A stretch of 64,000 nucleotides of DNA from Ophiocordyceps camponoti-saundersi (nom. inval.) (taxonomy: Eukaryota > Ascomycota > Sordariomycetes > Hypocreales > Ophiocordycipitaceae), in NCBI GenBank assembly GCA_003339415.1, contig PDHQ01000054.1:62001-126000 (forward strand), read 5' to 3'. Positions 37,501 to 46,661 of the stretch are shown here, piece by piece; position 1 is the first letter of the stretch, and every line of letters begins with the position of its first letter. A model generated the notes under the pieces. The model searched no databases, was not told the origin of the DNA, and worked only from the letters and a program-made list of their open reading frames with translations. The position numbers and the translations under genes are program-made.

Positions 37501-40500
37501 GCTACTTCCTATTTAACTTCTAAGGTTATAGAAGCTATATTATCGTTATTACGTTTCCGGAACGCTATTAAAAATAATATCGTATAACTAATAAAAAGTA
37601 CTAGGCTAAATATAGCTCTTCGGTAAGGACTTTATTATTAGTAAATATCGTACGTTACCTTAATCTTTTAGTCTTAATAGCAGCGCCGGGCAAAAATAGC
37701 TCTTCGGTAAGAACTAATATTAAGAAGTAGGGTAAAAGTATAGGTATTAGTCGATAGCGGGCATAGGGGCTCTTCGGTGTCGTACGATACCTATCTCGTT
37801 ACTCTTACTAATCTATAGTTAACTAATAATAACTAGTATAACTACTAATTAGTATTAAGTAGTCTTTATATACGTATATATAGGTAAGGGAAAGTAAAAG
37901 TAACCTAAATTAAGTATAATTAAAGATAGATACTTTTCTTTTATCGTACGAGGAAGAGCGGCTATATAGTTAGATAATACTCTACTTCTATACCCTCCTT
38001 CTCCTTATCTAAGCCACCTCCTACCTCCTAAGTCGTACGAGGCATGACTTAGGTGGTGATATATATTTCGTTAGAGGCTTCCCTATGTCCGTGCTGTCCT
38101 CTATATATGTATCGTATAGCAGATATAAAGGGGTACAGAGAGACAATATCTAACACTTAGTTTTTCTTAGTTAGCTATTACTTATATCCTTTTTAAGTTT
38201 ATAGAAATATTATATATACTAACGATATATCTAAAAAACTCGATTATTTCTTAATAAAAGATATATTTAGTAATATTTACGTATAAGTTAGCTTCTCGGA
38301 GTTTTACTAAAATATCGTAAAAATATTAAGTATAATCTTTCTTTATTTTAAAGTAAATTAATATATTATCTAAATAAATAATATAGATAATATTTACTAA
38401 AATTTTAAGTACTTAATTAATATAATATTAGAAAATTACCGGGGCGTTTATTAAGCTAAAAAAAATAATAAGATACTCGAAATAGCCGTATTATAAGCGA
38501 AAGGTAGTTTTCTACTTATTACCTTTTTTAATATAAATATAATAATAGGCGTGCTAAAGGTTAATTTTTAAGAAAATTATAGCGCCTTAAACTTAGTCTA
38601 TAATCTCTAAAATAAGTAGGAGAGGGTAACGATTTTTAATTATTACCTTATTAAGACCCCGGTAATTTATATAAAATTATAGTTCCCTATCTTTCTTAAG
38701 GACGAAGAAGATAAGGGCGCTACCTAGGCTTTAAGATTCTTATATCTAGCTTTTACTTAAAGCGTTATTAAAGTATTCTTAAAGTACTTTAAGTTTAGTT
38801 TAGGAAAAAGGGTAAATAGAACCTTAAGAAAGCGTAGCGTTATTAACTAGATTAATAGCGTAGATAGTATTTTTCTTATTAAGAAGAATTAAAGCCTTAA
38901 ACTTTAAGAATATATCTTCGAATCTTATAAGAGTTAGGGGGATTTCGATTTCTAATATTAGTAATAGCTTAAAGTTTTCTTTATTTATAAATATAGAAAG
39001 TATTAGGTTTAATATAACCTAGAAAATATATAGATATTATTTAGCCTCTTAGATAAATTTCTTAGCGTTAAGGAGGTAAGCTTATAGTAGTTAAGATAAT
39101 TTATATTACTATTTATAAATATTAGAGGATAAGTAGATTTATTTAGCTATTAAAGTAAGTATTTTTAAAATAATAAGGTTATTATTTACTACTATACTAA
39201 GGACGCCGAAATAGTAATAAATTAGCGTCTTTTCTATTTTATTTATATTATAAAAGGTAATTAATACCTCTTAAAGTCTATTAACTAAGGCGTATTTACT
39301 AATACCTCTTACGAGGAGAGAAAAGTTATTATCTAAGAGTAATAATATATATTTTTTTATAAAAGAAATATTAATAAAATCGATTTTATTATAAATATTA
39401 AATTTAATAAATACCGGAAAAGGGGTAAGTCTTATTTAAAATATATTAGAAGTTTTAAAAGTTCCTTCTATCGAGAATATTAGTAGAGAGACTTTTATAT
39501 TAACGTTTTCGAGTTTTTTAAACTTTTCTTTAATAAGCTAGCTTAAGTTTATTTAGTCTTCGCGGCCTTAGCTTTCTCTAAGTATTTTAACTAATAGTTA
39601 GATTCCTTATAGCTTTTCTTTTTATAATAAGAATAAGTTAAAATATCCGATTTTTTATTAAATAGGTTCCTTTTATCCTTATTTTCCCTAAAGCGGTTAA
39701 AACCGCCGTTTTTATTATAAAGCTTTAAGAAACTATTATTATAATAATAACCTAAATTAGAGTTAGTCCGTTATCGTTTTATAAAATCTTTATAGCGATA
39801 TTAGTAAAACTTACCTAAGCTAGAATCCTAAATCTATTAAGCTAAGGAAACTATTTCTTAATAATTAAGAGTATTTAGCTAATATTATTTAAGGATTTTA
39901 GCTTATAGCTAAGGGAGTAATTAGGAGAAGTAATCTAAAGTAAGTTTTTTAGAAAAATAGGCGTTAAAATATCTTTTTAAACTTTCTAAATAAATATAAA
40001 AATTATAAGGTATCTAATTATCTTATTACTTAGTATCTTAGAATATAATAACTATAATTATAATTTAATTTCTAAGATTTTTTAGAAAGTTATAAGATTA
40101 TTTTTTAAAAGTAAGCTAATTACTTATAAGTTACGTTTATTCCTTAATAAATAAGCTATATTTATAAAACTTTTAATAAATATAAAAGTTTAAATATATA
40201 TTATCTAAAGCTTTAAAAATCTTATTTTTATTTTTACGGTATTTCTTAAGTATTATAAGAAAGGAGTTTTTAAGGTCCTTAAGCTAATCTTAGTATTTAT
40301 AAATTATAAGTTACTTTTTTAATTTAATAATATTCGAAAGTTTAATATCTTTATTTTAACTAAAGTCTAATATCGATAAGTAGCGCTTACGCTAGGAACT
40401 TATAGCTAAGTTAGCGGGGTTTCCTCTAAAAATAAGAATATCCCGAGGATTATTAATTCCTCGTTTTTAAAAGAAGTTAGTAATAAAGTTCCGGAATATC

Positions 40501-41208
40501 TCTTCCTAAGAAATAAGACTATATTAAGTAGCTTTTAGGGTTCTAATAAGGGGGGCCGTATTAGTTTAAGCTAAATAATCCGAAAAGGGAGTAGAGGAGA
40601 TATCTAAGAAACGGTCCTTCGCCTATAGAGGTTAGTTCTAGAAGCGAGTTATATAAAGTATAATAAAGCGTATAGGAATCGGTACTAAGTTAAAAAGGAG
40701 AAGTTTAAGCTAAAAATAAGTATCTCTTATAAGAAAAATTAGAGTTATAAGGGAAGCTTATATAAGATATATTAAAGAAAAGAGGTAATAATAATTAAGT
40801 TAAAAAAGAGAAAAAAGAGTATATAAATATAATTTATAAAAGTTTACTTTAAAAGTTATATTAAGAGTAAAGCTAATTCTTACTAAATTATAATATTAAA
40901 AACTATTATAAATTATATATAAAAGGATTATAACTTAGGGGTAAACTCCTCGTAATATAAACTATAACTCCTAGGGTCTTATTTAGGACCTTAGCGTAGT
41001 TTAAGGACTTGCTTTCTATATCTAACGATTTTATTATAATTAGAAATATATTATATATTTCCTAACTAGTTTCGGTATTATATTATAATAGCTTTATAAT
41101 ATTTACGTAACCTTATAGTTATTTATATATAGTTATTTTATAACTTTATTATAATAACTAATTACCTTACGTAACTTAGCTATTTAGGCATAGCCTAAAT
41201 CCCTTATA

Positions 41209-41543
41209 TATACCGCTAATTTTAATAATATTATATCTAATAAGAATAGGTGCTATAGTAAATATAAATACTTTTCTTTAGTATAGGTTTAAGCTTATCC
41301 GATTCTAGCACTATTATGCCGCAGGCAGGCGTCTTACTATTAGATATTTAGAGGCGTAGGAAAAGAATAAGGAAGAGTTAATAGATAGGTTAAAAGACTA
41401 GAAAAATCTTAATAAATTATTTAGTATCTTCTTCTGCAATTAATGCCGCATATATATTACCCCGTAGAGGCTCTGCTATTAGTCTATTGCTTATAAGTTA
41501 TAGGATCACTATATACAGTGTTAAAACTAAGGGGCAAAAATCA
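41209..41543. other. Transition from RIP block to euchromatin
   Basis: The first 250 bases are still TA-rich. About 41,305-41,450 reads on the + strand as a short coding-like relic with charged, helix-forming residues and two or three TAG/TAA stops, but no family can be named. From about 41,460 the composition returns to normal over less than 100 bases. Confidence 0.5.
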
Positions 41544-41629
41544 TGGAGAAACGGGGAATTGAACCCCGGACCTTCTACAGACACTTCGCAAATGCAAAGC
41601 AGATGTGATAACCCCTACACCATTTCCCC
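41544..41629 (-). tRNA. tRNA-Ala(UGC) with 13-nt intron
   Basis: The reverse complement folds as a complete tRNA. The acceptor stem is GGGGAAA/TTTCTCC with the G3-U70 pair that marks alanine tRNAs and discriminator A. The D arm is GTGT...TCAC, the anticodon stem TCTGC/GTAGA, and the T arm CGGGG-TTCAATT-CCCCG. Anticodon TGC is preceded by TT and followed by A37. A 13-nt intron (TTTGCGAAGTGTC) sits at the canonical 37/38 position. The gene is divergent from the MAPR gene that starts 210 bp away, and it lies at the edge of the RIP-mutated block, where a Pol III gene could act as a barrier. Confidence 0.93.
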
Positions 41630-41838
41630 GAAGCAGCTTGGCAGGGGTATTCCTTATTACAAAGTATACGTTCAGTCAACTTTTTCCCATGGAATAAGCT
41701 GAGTTGCATCAGCAACATAAATCCTACCCTACATCGGCTTTTCAGCCCCGTGCTTCAACCTCAACCGGACCTCGGCTCCCAACACCGACCCGACACCAAC
41801 CCATCATCACACACACCCTTCAACAACTACAAGCAACA

Positions 41839-42442
41839 ATGGAATACGTCGAGCACCGACTGAGTCAAGAATCCCTCGAAAGCGCCCAGTACGTCCCTCG
41901 CGCCTCAAATCCAAGAATCGAAGCAAAGCTAACCAAAAACCTCGCCCGAAAGCACAACGGCCATCCTCACACCGCTAAACCTCCTCCTCACAACCGCCCT
42001 CCTCTACACAATCTACAAAGCGATCTCGCCCACAGCAAGCCAGTACTCGAAACCGACTCCGGCGCCTCCACCGATCCTCTTCCGAACCTACACGCCAAGG
42101 ACGCTCCTCCCCTTCAACGGGAAGGACTCGCCGGAAATCTACCTCGCCGTCCGGGGCCGCGTCTTCGACGTCTCCCGCGGGGCCTCCTTCTACGGGCCCG
42201 AGGGTCCCTATGCCAACTTCGCCGGCAGGGACGCAAGCCGTGGCCTCGCCCTCGGGAGTTTCGATCCGGATGTCTTGACGGACGACCTCGACGCCCCGCT
42301 TGACCCCCTCCATGATCTCGATGCCTCTGAGTTGGAGGCTTTGACCGGTTGGGAGGAGAGGTTTTCGGACAAATACCATGTCGTTGGGAGGCTTGTTTCT
42401 GTTGATGACTTTAAAACTTTGGGAAAGGACCGCCCGGCTTGA
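41839..42442 (+). CDS. dap1: Membrane-associated progesterone receptor-like haem-binding protein (Dap1 family)
   Basis: Exons are 41,839-41,888 and 41,953-42,442 (179 residues). The 64-nt intron has a GTACGT donor, a GCTAAC branch site at 41,928-41,933 and an AAG acceptor. An in-frame TAA lies just upstream of exon 2, so the short first exon is needed. After an N-terminal membrane segment and a proline-rich linker comes a cytochrome b5-like MAPR domain, with L-P-F-N-G-K-D, then the F-Y-G-P-E-G-P-Y-x-x-F-A-G-R-D-A-S-R-G block whose tyrosines bind haem axially in the family. Dap1 proteins bind haem and support cytochrome P450 enzymes such as Erg11 of sterol synthesis at the ER. It is convergent with the next gene, 443 bp apart. 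The family assignment is firm; the P450 role is inferred from yeast. Confidence 0.88.
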
Positions 42443-42885
42443 TTGCGGGCCCAACTTTGTTTATCTTCGTCCACGCAGTTACGGCATTATTTACGTTGAT
42501 CATTGCTCTTCCCCCCCTTGTCACGACAATCCAACTTGGCCTCAACAGCATATCCTAGTCATCAGCAAAAAGGTGGAATAGCAAGCTGCTCGCTGTTGAA
42601 CCCGCTATTCACATCGCCACTCTCTGCCTACCTACCACCTAGAAAAAGCTTAAAGCCCTTGGGGGTGCCCCGTAGTCATGTACAACAGAAAATGATCTTG
42701 AAAACGGAAAGCCAACGCCGTGCAATGCTCAATTACAAAACTGGGCCTTTTGAAAACGCTTAAGACCTCCAACGCTATACCAGGTCCAGGCCCAGAAAGA
42801 AAGAAAGATGAGACAAGAAGGGGAAGAGAAGAAGGAGACTGACGCCGCCGACGACGACGACAGGCAGATGAAGACCAACAAACCA
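42443..42885. other. Convergent intergenic region
   Basis: This is the space between the stop codons of two convergent genes, presumably their 3' untranslated ends. It has GACGAC-type triplet repeats near 42,841-42,862. Short open frames here are unconvincing. Confidence 0.6.
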
Positions 42886-45798
42886 TCAACCGACTCTCTC
42901 CTCGTCATCCTCCATCGTCAGCATCGCCGCAGCCCTCCGCAGGATGGCCGCCGTCTTGAGAATGACACGATTCGCCAGCTTCCAGTCGCCGGCATCGATC
43001 GAATCGCGAATGGCCGGAAAGACGGCGACGTCGCGCGTCGACCATAGCTGAGGACCGTAGACGACATGTTTAAACTGCGTACGGTTTGGGATCTGAAGAA
43101 GGGAAAAGGGGGGTTTGGAGATGAGCAAGTCAGCCAGGTGTGTTTTCAAATCGTACATGTGCTCATGGGAGAGAGAGAGAGAGAGAGATAGTGAGGGAGA
43201 TAGAGATGAGGAAAAAGGGAGGGAAAGCCTCACGCCGCCGCCAAGCTCCAAGTCGAGCAAGGCCGTCTCAAAGGCCGCCTTTCTGTCGTTGTACCGAAAG
43301 CGCCGATTCCGCAGTTCGACAGCCTCGCGGCCTTCCGTCGTCAGCATCAGCCGATCCCACTCGCGCTCCCAGCCGTCAAAGACCCGCGCGTTACGGTCTG
43401 CCATGTCAGCAGCGTCTGTCAGCTCCTGCAGAGCCCGCAGCTGCTCTCGCGCCTTGGCTGCGTCTGGTCTCCGCTGTTCGTGCTCATCGTCTTCTTTTCG
43501 TGTTTGTGGAATAGCCCTCGAAGACTCTCCACGTCGCTGCTTCGTCTTCAGCCAGGACTTCAAATCAACTACTCCCTCTTTCAGGCCTTTGCCGTAGGCC
43601 GCCATCCCCAGCGGCACCACGGGCCGGTCGGCCAGGTCGAGGAGTAACACGCCCACCAGCTGTGCCAGCAGCACGTGATTCGAGAACCCCGGGTCGACCA
43701 CGTCCTCGACCAGCGCGAGCCGGTCGAAACTCGAGTGAGCGGCGGAGATGCCCTTGTCGTCTGCGCCGTCGACGAAGGCCAGGTCGAGCGAGCTGGTGCC
43801 AGCCATGTGCTGCAGCGCGGCGTAGTCGCCTCCTGCCCCGAGGCCGGCCAGCCGCTGTCCGCCCCAGGAGGTATTCCACAGCGCGCTGAGCGTCGCGTTG
43901 GCTCGCTGGTCAAAGATGTGCTCCAAAGCCCGCTCCAGCGGCCGCTGCAGCGCCGGCGAGCCCGCCGCCCGTAGACGCGTGCCGGCCACGGCGGCGTCGA
44001 GGTTGATGTAGGCGTATGCCTCGTCCCGTAGCCTCTCGGCCGACTTCTCCACGAACTCCGTCGACCCCATTAAGTTGTACGTCGCGCCGTCCCATGACAT
44101 GAACTCGATGGTTCGCAGCGGCCGCCAGCCGCGCTCCACCAGGCCGCCGAAAATGCGCGCCAGCTCGATCATGACGGCGGTACCGGCGTGCGGATCGGAG
44201 GCTCCGAACGCCCAAGCGTCGCGGTGGTTGCCCAACAGGACTGACCGCTGAGCCTGCTCCTGGCCAATGATCCTCCCGTACACGTTCCAGATGCGTTTGT
44301 CCTCGATCTCGTCTTGCTCGTTACGTATCCGCACCACGGGCGACGTCCGATTGCCAGTCCACCAGCCGCCGTCGCCGAGGTCCGGCACGCCCCCCAGCCA
44401 GCCGGCCGGCACGCGCTCGCCATGACCTTGCAGCCGCCGCAGCAGCTCATGAGCGTCGCGCCAGGCCAACGGCAGGCTCGGGATGCCCACCAGGCCGGCC
44501 GCGTCTCCAACCTTCAGCCGTGGCTCACCCTTTTTGCTCTCCCAACCGGGCGTCAGCACGTCGCCGGCCACCCAGCCCGTGAGGCCGACCGAATCGCGCC
44601 GGACACCGTCGGTGGGCATCCAGCGACCGCGAGGCGCCACGTCGCCCCGCTCGAAGCCATCGTCGGCCGGGTCCGTGTAGATGATGCAACCCGCGAAGCC
44701 GGCCAGCTCGGCCGCCTTGACCTGCAGCGCCGCGACCGACGAGCCGCGGTGACGGCGCACCAGAGCCACGGCGCCGCGCGTGTCTATGCCTCGGGCCTGG
44801 AGGTGGGCAAAGTCGTCACGCGAGCCGTAATTCGCGTACATGAGCGGACCGCGGACGTCGCCCGACCTGGATAGGCCGTGGAAGGCATAAGTCTGCCGGC
44901 CCGCTGTCTCGCCGCCCATCTCGTCTTCGTCCAGCCTGGCGGACCACGGATTGGCGTCGTCGATGATCTGGATATCGCGACCGTCCTTACGTGGGTAGTT
45001 GACGTAGACATTGTACTCGTCCACCTCGATGGCTTCGAGCCCGGCCCGATTGAACATGGTCTCCATATCCAAGGCGGTAGCGTAGTCGCCCTCGGTGCCG
45101 GCGACGTGGGCGTAGTTGGAGTAGTGCAAGACGGAAGCACGCAGCCTCATGGGCTCGACATTGGTGATGATGTGCTGCCGCAGGTCTTCTGGGCTAAAGC
45201 GTGCGTAACGTACGTCAACGGAGCTGGAGAAGTAGATGATGCCAATAGACACGAGAAAGATGCATATCATGAAGAGAATGCCAAACTTGCACAGGCGATC
45301 CTTATCGTCCTCGTTCAGTGTCGGGCGGCTACCGAAGTGAAGGGCACTGTAGTTGTCAACAGCAATTGCGACGACAGCGCGAAGGCGCCGCATCTTGGGC
45401 CAATTCCAGCGCGGCAAGGAGAAGCTGGGGAGCATTTTGGGCCAGGAAGAGCCTCGCGGCGGTGGCGGCTGTTCCTCAATCTCCATCTGCTCCATCTCGT
45501 TCCGCACCGTAATCGCGTCATCGTCGTCGTCGTCGTCATCGTCATCGTCCAAGTTGATTCGGAACCCAAGCACGCTATCCTCGTCATCCGTCTCTACCGT
45601 AGGCGGCCGGTAGCCACGTAGACGGTCAGTGGAATGTCGTGCGGCGGTCGACCCGGCGAGAAGTCGTGACTCGACGTCGTCTTCTTCTTCGTCTTCGGAA
45701 GGGGGGGAGGAAGCGCCATGGCCACGACTGCCACTGGCTAGAGCCTGATCGTAGGATGGAGGTAACGGATGATAGAAGGGCTGCTTCTCCGGAGCCAT
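42886..45798 (-). CDS. Transferrin-receptor/GCPII-family membrane protein, Tre1/Tre2-like ubiquitin-ligase adaptor
   Basis: Exons are 45,798-43,234 and 43,092-42,886 (about 923 residues). The 141-nt intron (GTGAGG donor, TTCAG acceptor) is a multiple of three and has no stop, so the unspliced frame stays open. The N-terminus is cytosolic, with P-P-S-Y at residues 13-16 (the PPxY motif by which yeast Tre1/Tre2 bind the ligase Rsp5), acidic stretches, and eleven Asp in a row (84-94). One membrane segment (about 172-190) is followed by a PA domain, an M28-type peptidase domain and a TfR dimerisation domain. The zinc-ligand positions H-R-D, S-D-P, N-L-D and A-H-S are kept, but the catalytic Glu-Glu pair of GCPII aligns with Ala-Thr in W-D-G-A-T-Y-N, so it is probably not an active peptidase. 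Yeast relatives sort membrane proteins such as Smf1 to the vacuole with Bsd2. Vps70 is the alternative relative. Confidence 0.85.
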   Translation of the reverse strand: MAPEKQPFYHPLPPSYDQALASGSRGHGASSPPSEDEEEDDVESRLLAGSTAARHSTDRLRGYRPPTVETDDEDSVLGFRINLDDDDDDDDDDDAITVRNEMEQMEIEEQPPPPRGSSWPKMLPSFSLPRWNWPKMRRLRAVVAIAVDNYSALHFGSRPTLNEDDKDRLCKFGILFMICIFLVSIGIIYFSSSVDVRYARFSPEDLRQHIITNVEPMRLRASVLHYSNYAHVAGTEGDYATALDMETMFNRAGLEAIEVDEYNVYVNYPRKDGRDIQIIDDANPWSARLDEDEMGGETAGRQTYAFHGLSRSGDVRGPLMYANYGSRDDFAHLQARGIDTRGAVALVRRHRGSSVAALQVKAAELAGFAGCIIYTDPADDGFERGDVAPRGRWMPTDGVRRDSVGLTGWVAGDVLTPGWESKKGEPRLKVGDAAGLVGIPSLPLAWRDAHELLRRLQGHGERVPAGWLGGVPDLGDGGWWTGNRTSPVVRIRNEQDEIEDKRIWNVYGRIIGQEQAQRSVLLGNHRDAWAFGASDPHAGTAVMIELARIFGGLVERGWRPLRTIEFMSWDGATYNLMGSTEFVEKSAERLRDEAYAYINLDAAVAGTRLRAAGSPALQRPLERALEHIFDQRANATLSALWNTSWGGQRLAGLGAGGDYAALQHMAGTSSLDLAFVDGADDKGISAAHSSFDRLALVEDVVDPGFSNHVLLAQLVGVLLLDLADRPVVPLGMAAYGKGLKEGVVDLKSWLKTKQRRGESSRAIPQTRKEDDEHEQRRPDAAKAREQLRALQELTDAADMADRNARVFDGWEREWDRLMLTTEGREAVELRNRRFRYNDRKAAFETALLDLELGGGVRLSLPFSSSLSPSLSLSLSLSHEHMYDLKTHLADLLISKPPFSLLQIPNRTQFKHVVYGPQLWSTRDVAVFPAIRDSIDAGDWKLANRVILKTAAILRRAAAMLTMEDDEERVG

Positions 45799-46661
45799 GT
45801 CGTCTGAAGACCGGATGAATGCGAGAAGGCGTTCGCATCAGCGTCGCCAGAGGAGATGGGGGCGGAAGGGTGTGTGGTGTGGCGAGCGGAGAGTCTGCGT
45901 TTGGTCCTTGGACGGGTGAGTCAGAGGGATAAAGAACGTGTTGAGTGAGGATGTATGTACTCCGTAGGCGACGATGCCTACAGATAGGGAGGTAGACGGC
46001 CAAAAAAAACAAAGAGAGGCGTATCCGTATAGCTACAGCTAGAGCGGATGAGAATGCTGATGCTGATGCAGAGAAGAGGATAGGCGCAGGGGTGCCGAGT
46101 CTCAGCGCGGTTTTGGCCGGGCCAGTGGCGGCGGGTCGCGCCTCGCCGCCCGTAGTAGAGCCGGCTATCCGCTGTAAGGCGCTGCTCACCCCAGCGATTG
46201 AAGGAAAGACCACAGCCACAACGTCCGTACGCCCCAACATCTACGACTGCGCCTCGCCCTCATTTGCAGGTACGAGAAAGAATACCTAAAGAACTTCAAG
46301 AAGGAGGCTAGAGCTAACAGTCCGATTCATATTACAGACAGACGTACGAATAGAGGCTGTCTATCTGTACACCTAGCACTATGATTGCAGATTGGCACAC
46401 TCATCAGTACACACCATCTCCGTGCACATAGCTTGACCCCTTTCTCTTCGCACAGTATCTACTTACACACCTACACGTCGTCCTCCCCCTTCATCCCCTT
46501 TATCGTCAGGGGCTTCCCTCTCACGTCAATGGCAAAAGTCTTGTTCTTCTTCTTTAGCCCCAAGGCACGGAATTCGTACCTACACTCGCATCTACTGGTA
46601 TCATGCACTCGCCATAGTCACCCCCTTCTCTCCTTCGAAAATCAGCAACTCGCCTTCCAAC
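45799..46661. promoter_or_regulatory. Upstream region of the Tre1-like gene and 3' region of VPS35
   Basis: This region must hold the promoter and leader of the minus-strand Tre1-like gene and the 3' end of VPS35. A TACTCCGTA motif lies at 45,958-45,966; it recurs elsewhere in this window. No TATA box stands out. A long minus-strand frame (45,626-46,240) overlaps the Tre1-like gene out of frame and is not considered coding. Confidence 0.5.

Larger units (their letters stand above)
30869..38155 (-). mobile_element. Ty1/copia LTR retrotransposon C, innermost member of the nest
   Basis: The LTRs are 303 bp each (30,869-31,171 and 37,853-38,155). On the minus strand the LTR begins TGTTAGATATTG and ends TTAACA, usual for copia. 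The target duplication CTTAG lies at 30,864-30,868 and 38,156-38,160. A purine tract on the minus strand (AAAAAGAAAAAGTCGAG) abuts the left LTR and confirms minus orientation. Total length is 7,287 bp. It inserted in the reverse-transcriptase region of element B. Its outward-facing LTR edges keep TG and CA steps that the inward-facing copies have lost. The octamer TCGTACGA recurs about 18 times in it. Confidence 0.93.
28600..40745 (-). pseudogene. gag-pol remnant of element B, split by element C
   Basis: The minus strand reads gag toward 40.7 kb, then the reverse-transcriptase box at about 38,350-38,376 (Y-L-D-D-I-L-I-Y with the second Asp now Asn). The reading is broken at 38,156 by element C and resumes at 30,863 in the thumb/connection region typical of gypsy polyproteins. 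RNase H-like residues follow near 30,480-30,560, and pol runs to about 28.6 kb. The join across the insertion is in frame with the family pattern, which confirms that C is a later insertion. Confidence 0.78.
24758..41153 (-). mobile_element. Ty3/gypsy LTR retrotransposon B, inserted in the LTR of A
   Basis: The LTRs are 408 bp each (24,758-25,165 and 40,746-41,153), beginning TATAAGGGAAGC and ending CTTTATTATA. The target duplication ATAAC lies at 24,753-24,757 and 41,154-41,158, inside the LTR of element A. Pol is on the minus strand, so the 5' LTR is the right-hand one. Removing element C (7,287 bp plus its duplication) leaves about 9.1 kb, long for a fungal gypsy element. The excess is the 3.4-kb region 25,166-28,560, which holds an antisense open frame. 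Confidence 0.92.
18321..41208 (-). mobile_element. Ty3/gypsy LTR retrotransposon A, outer member of a triple nest
   Basis: One LTR lies at 18,321-18,506 (186 bp). The other is split by element B into 24,622-24,757 and 41,159-41,208, and the two pieces add up to 186 bp, the same length. Without B the element is about 6.5 kb. Pol reads on the minus strand, so the split LTR is its 5' LTR. The LTR carries an uninterrupted alternating CG tract (18,431-18,448; 24,731-24,749) untouched by RIP, showing that CpG is not the mutated step here. Flanking target duplication is TATAT/TATAC. Confidence 0.88.
1..41460. other. RIP-mutated AT-rich heterochromatin block
   Basis: The whole stretch is dominated by A and T, and CpA and TpG are almost missing on the written strand while TpA is greatly over-represented. 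CpG steps and G or C runs survive, for example the alternating CG tract at 18,431-18,448. This is the expected product of repeat-induced point mutation acting on CpA in fungi. No intact protein gene is present; the only long open frames come from a minisatellite without stop codons. The block consists of tandem arrays and decayed LTR retroelements, described separately. Such blocks are usually packaged as H3K9me3 heterochromatin and may be centromeric, pericentromeric or subtelomeric; the sequence does not decide which. Confidence 0.93.

Noticed and set aside
41704..42303. Open frame of 199 codons on + strand
   Set aside because: It overlaps the MAPR gene in another frame; the spliced MAPR model explains the region with a conserved domain.
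41975..42454. Open frame of 159 codons on minus strand
   Set aside because: Shadow on the strand opposite to the MAPR coding exon.
44878..45621. Open frame of 247 codons on + strand
   Set aside because: Antisense shadow of the Tre1-like gene, with valine-rich translation of Asp/Glu codons.
45626..46240. Open frame of 204 codons on minus strand
   Set aside because: It overlaps the Tre1-like N-terminus out of frame and its upstream region; Arg/Ser low complexity, no family.
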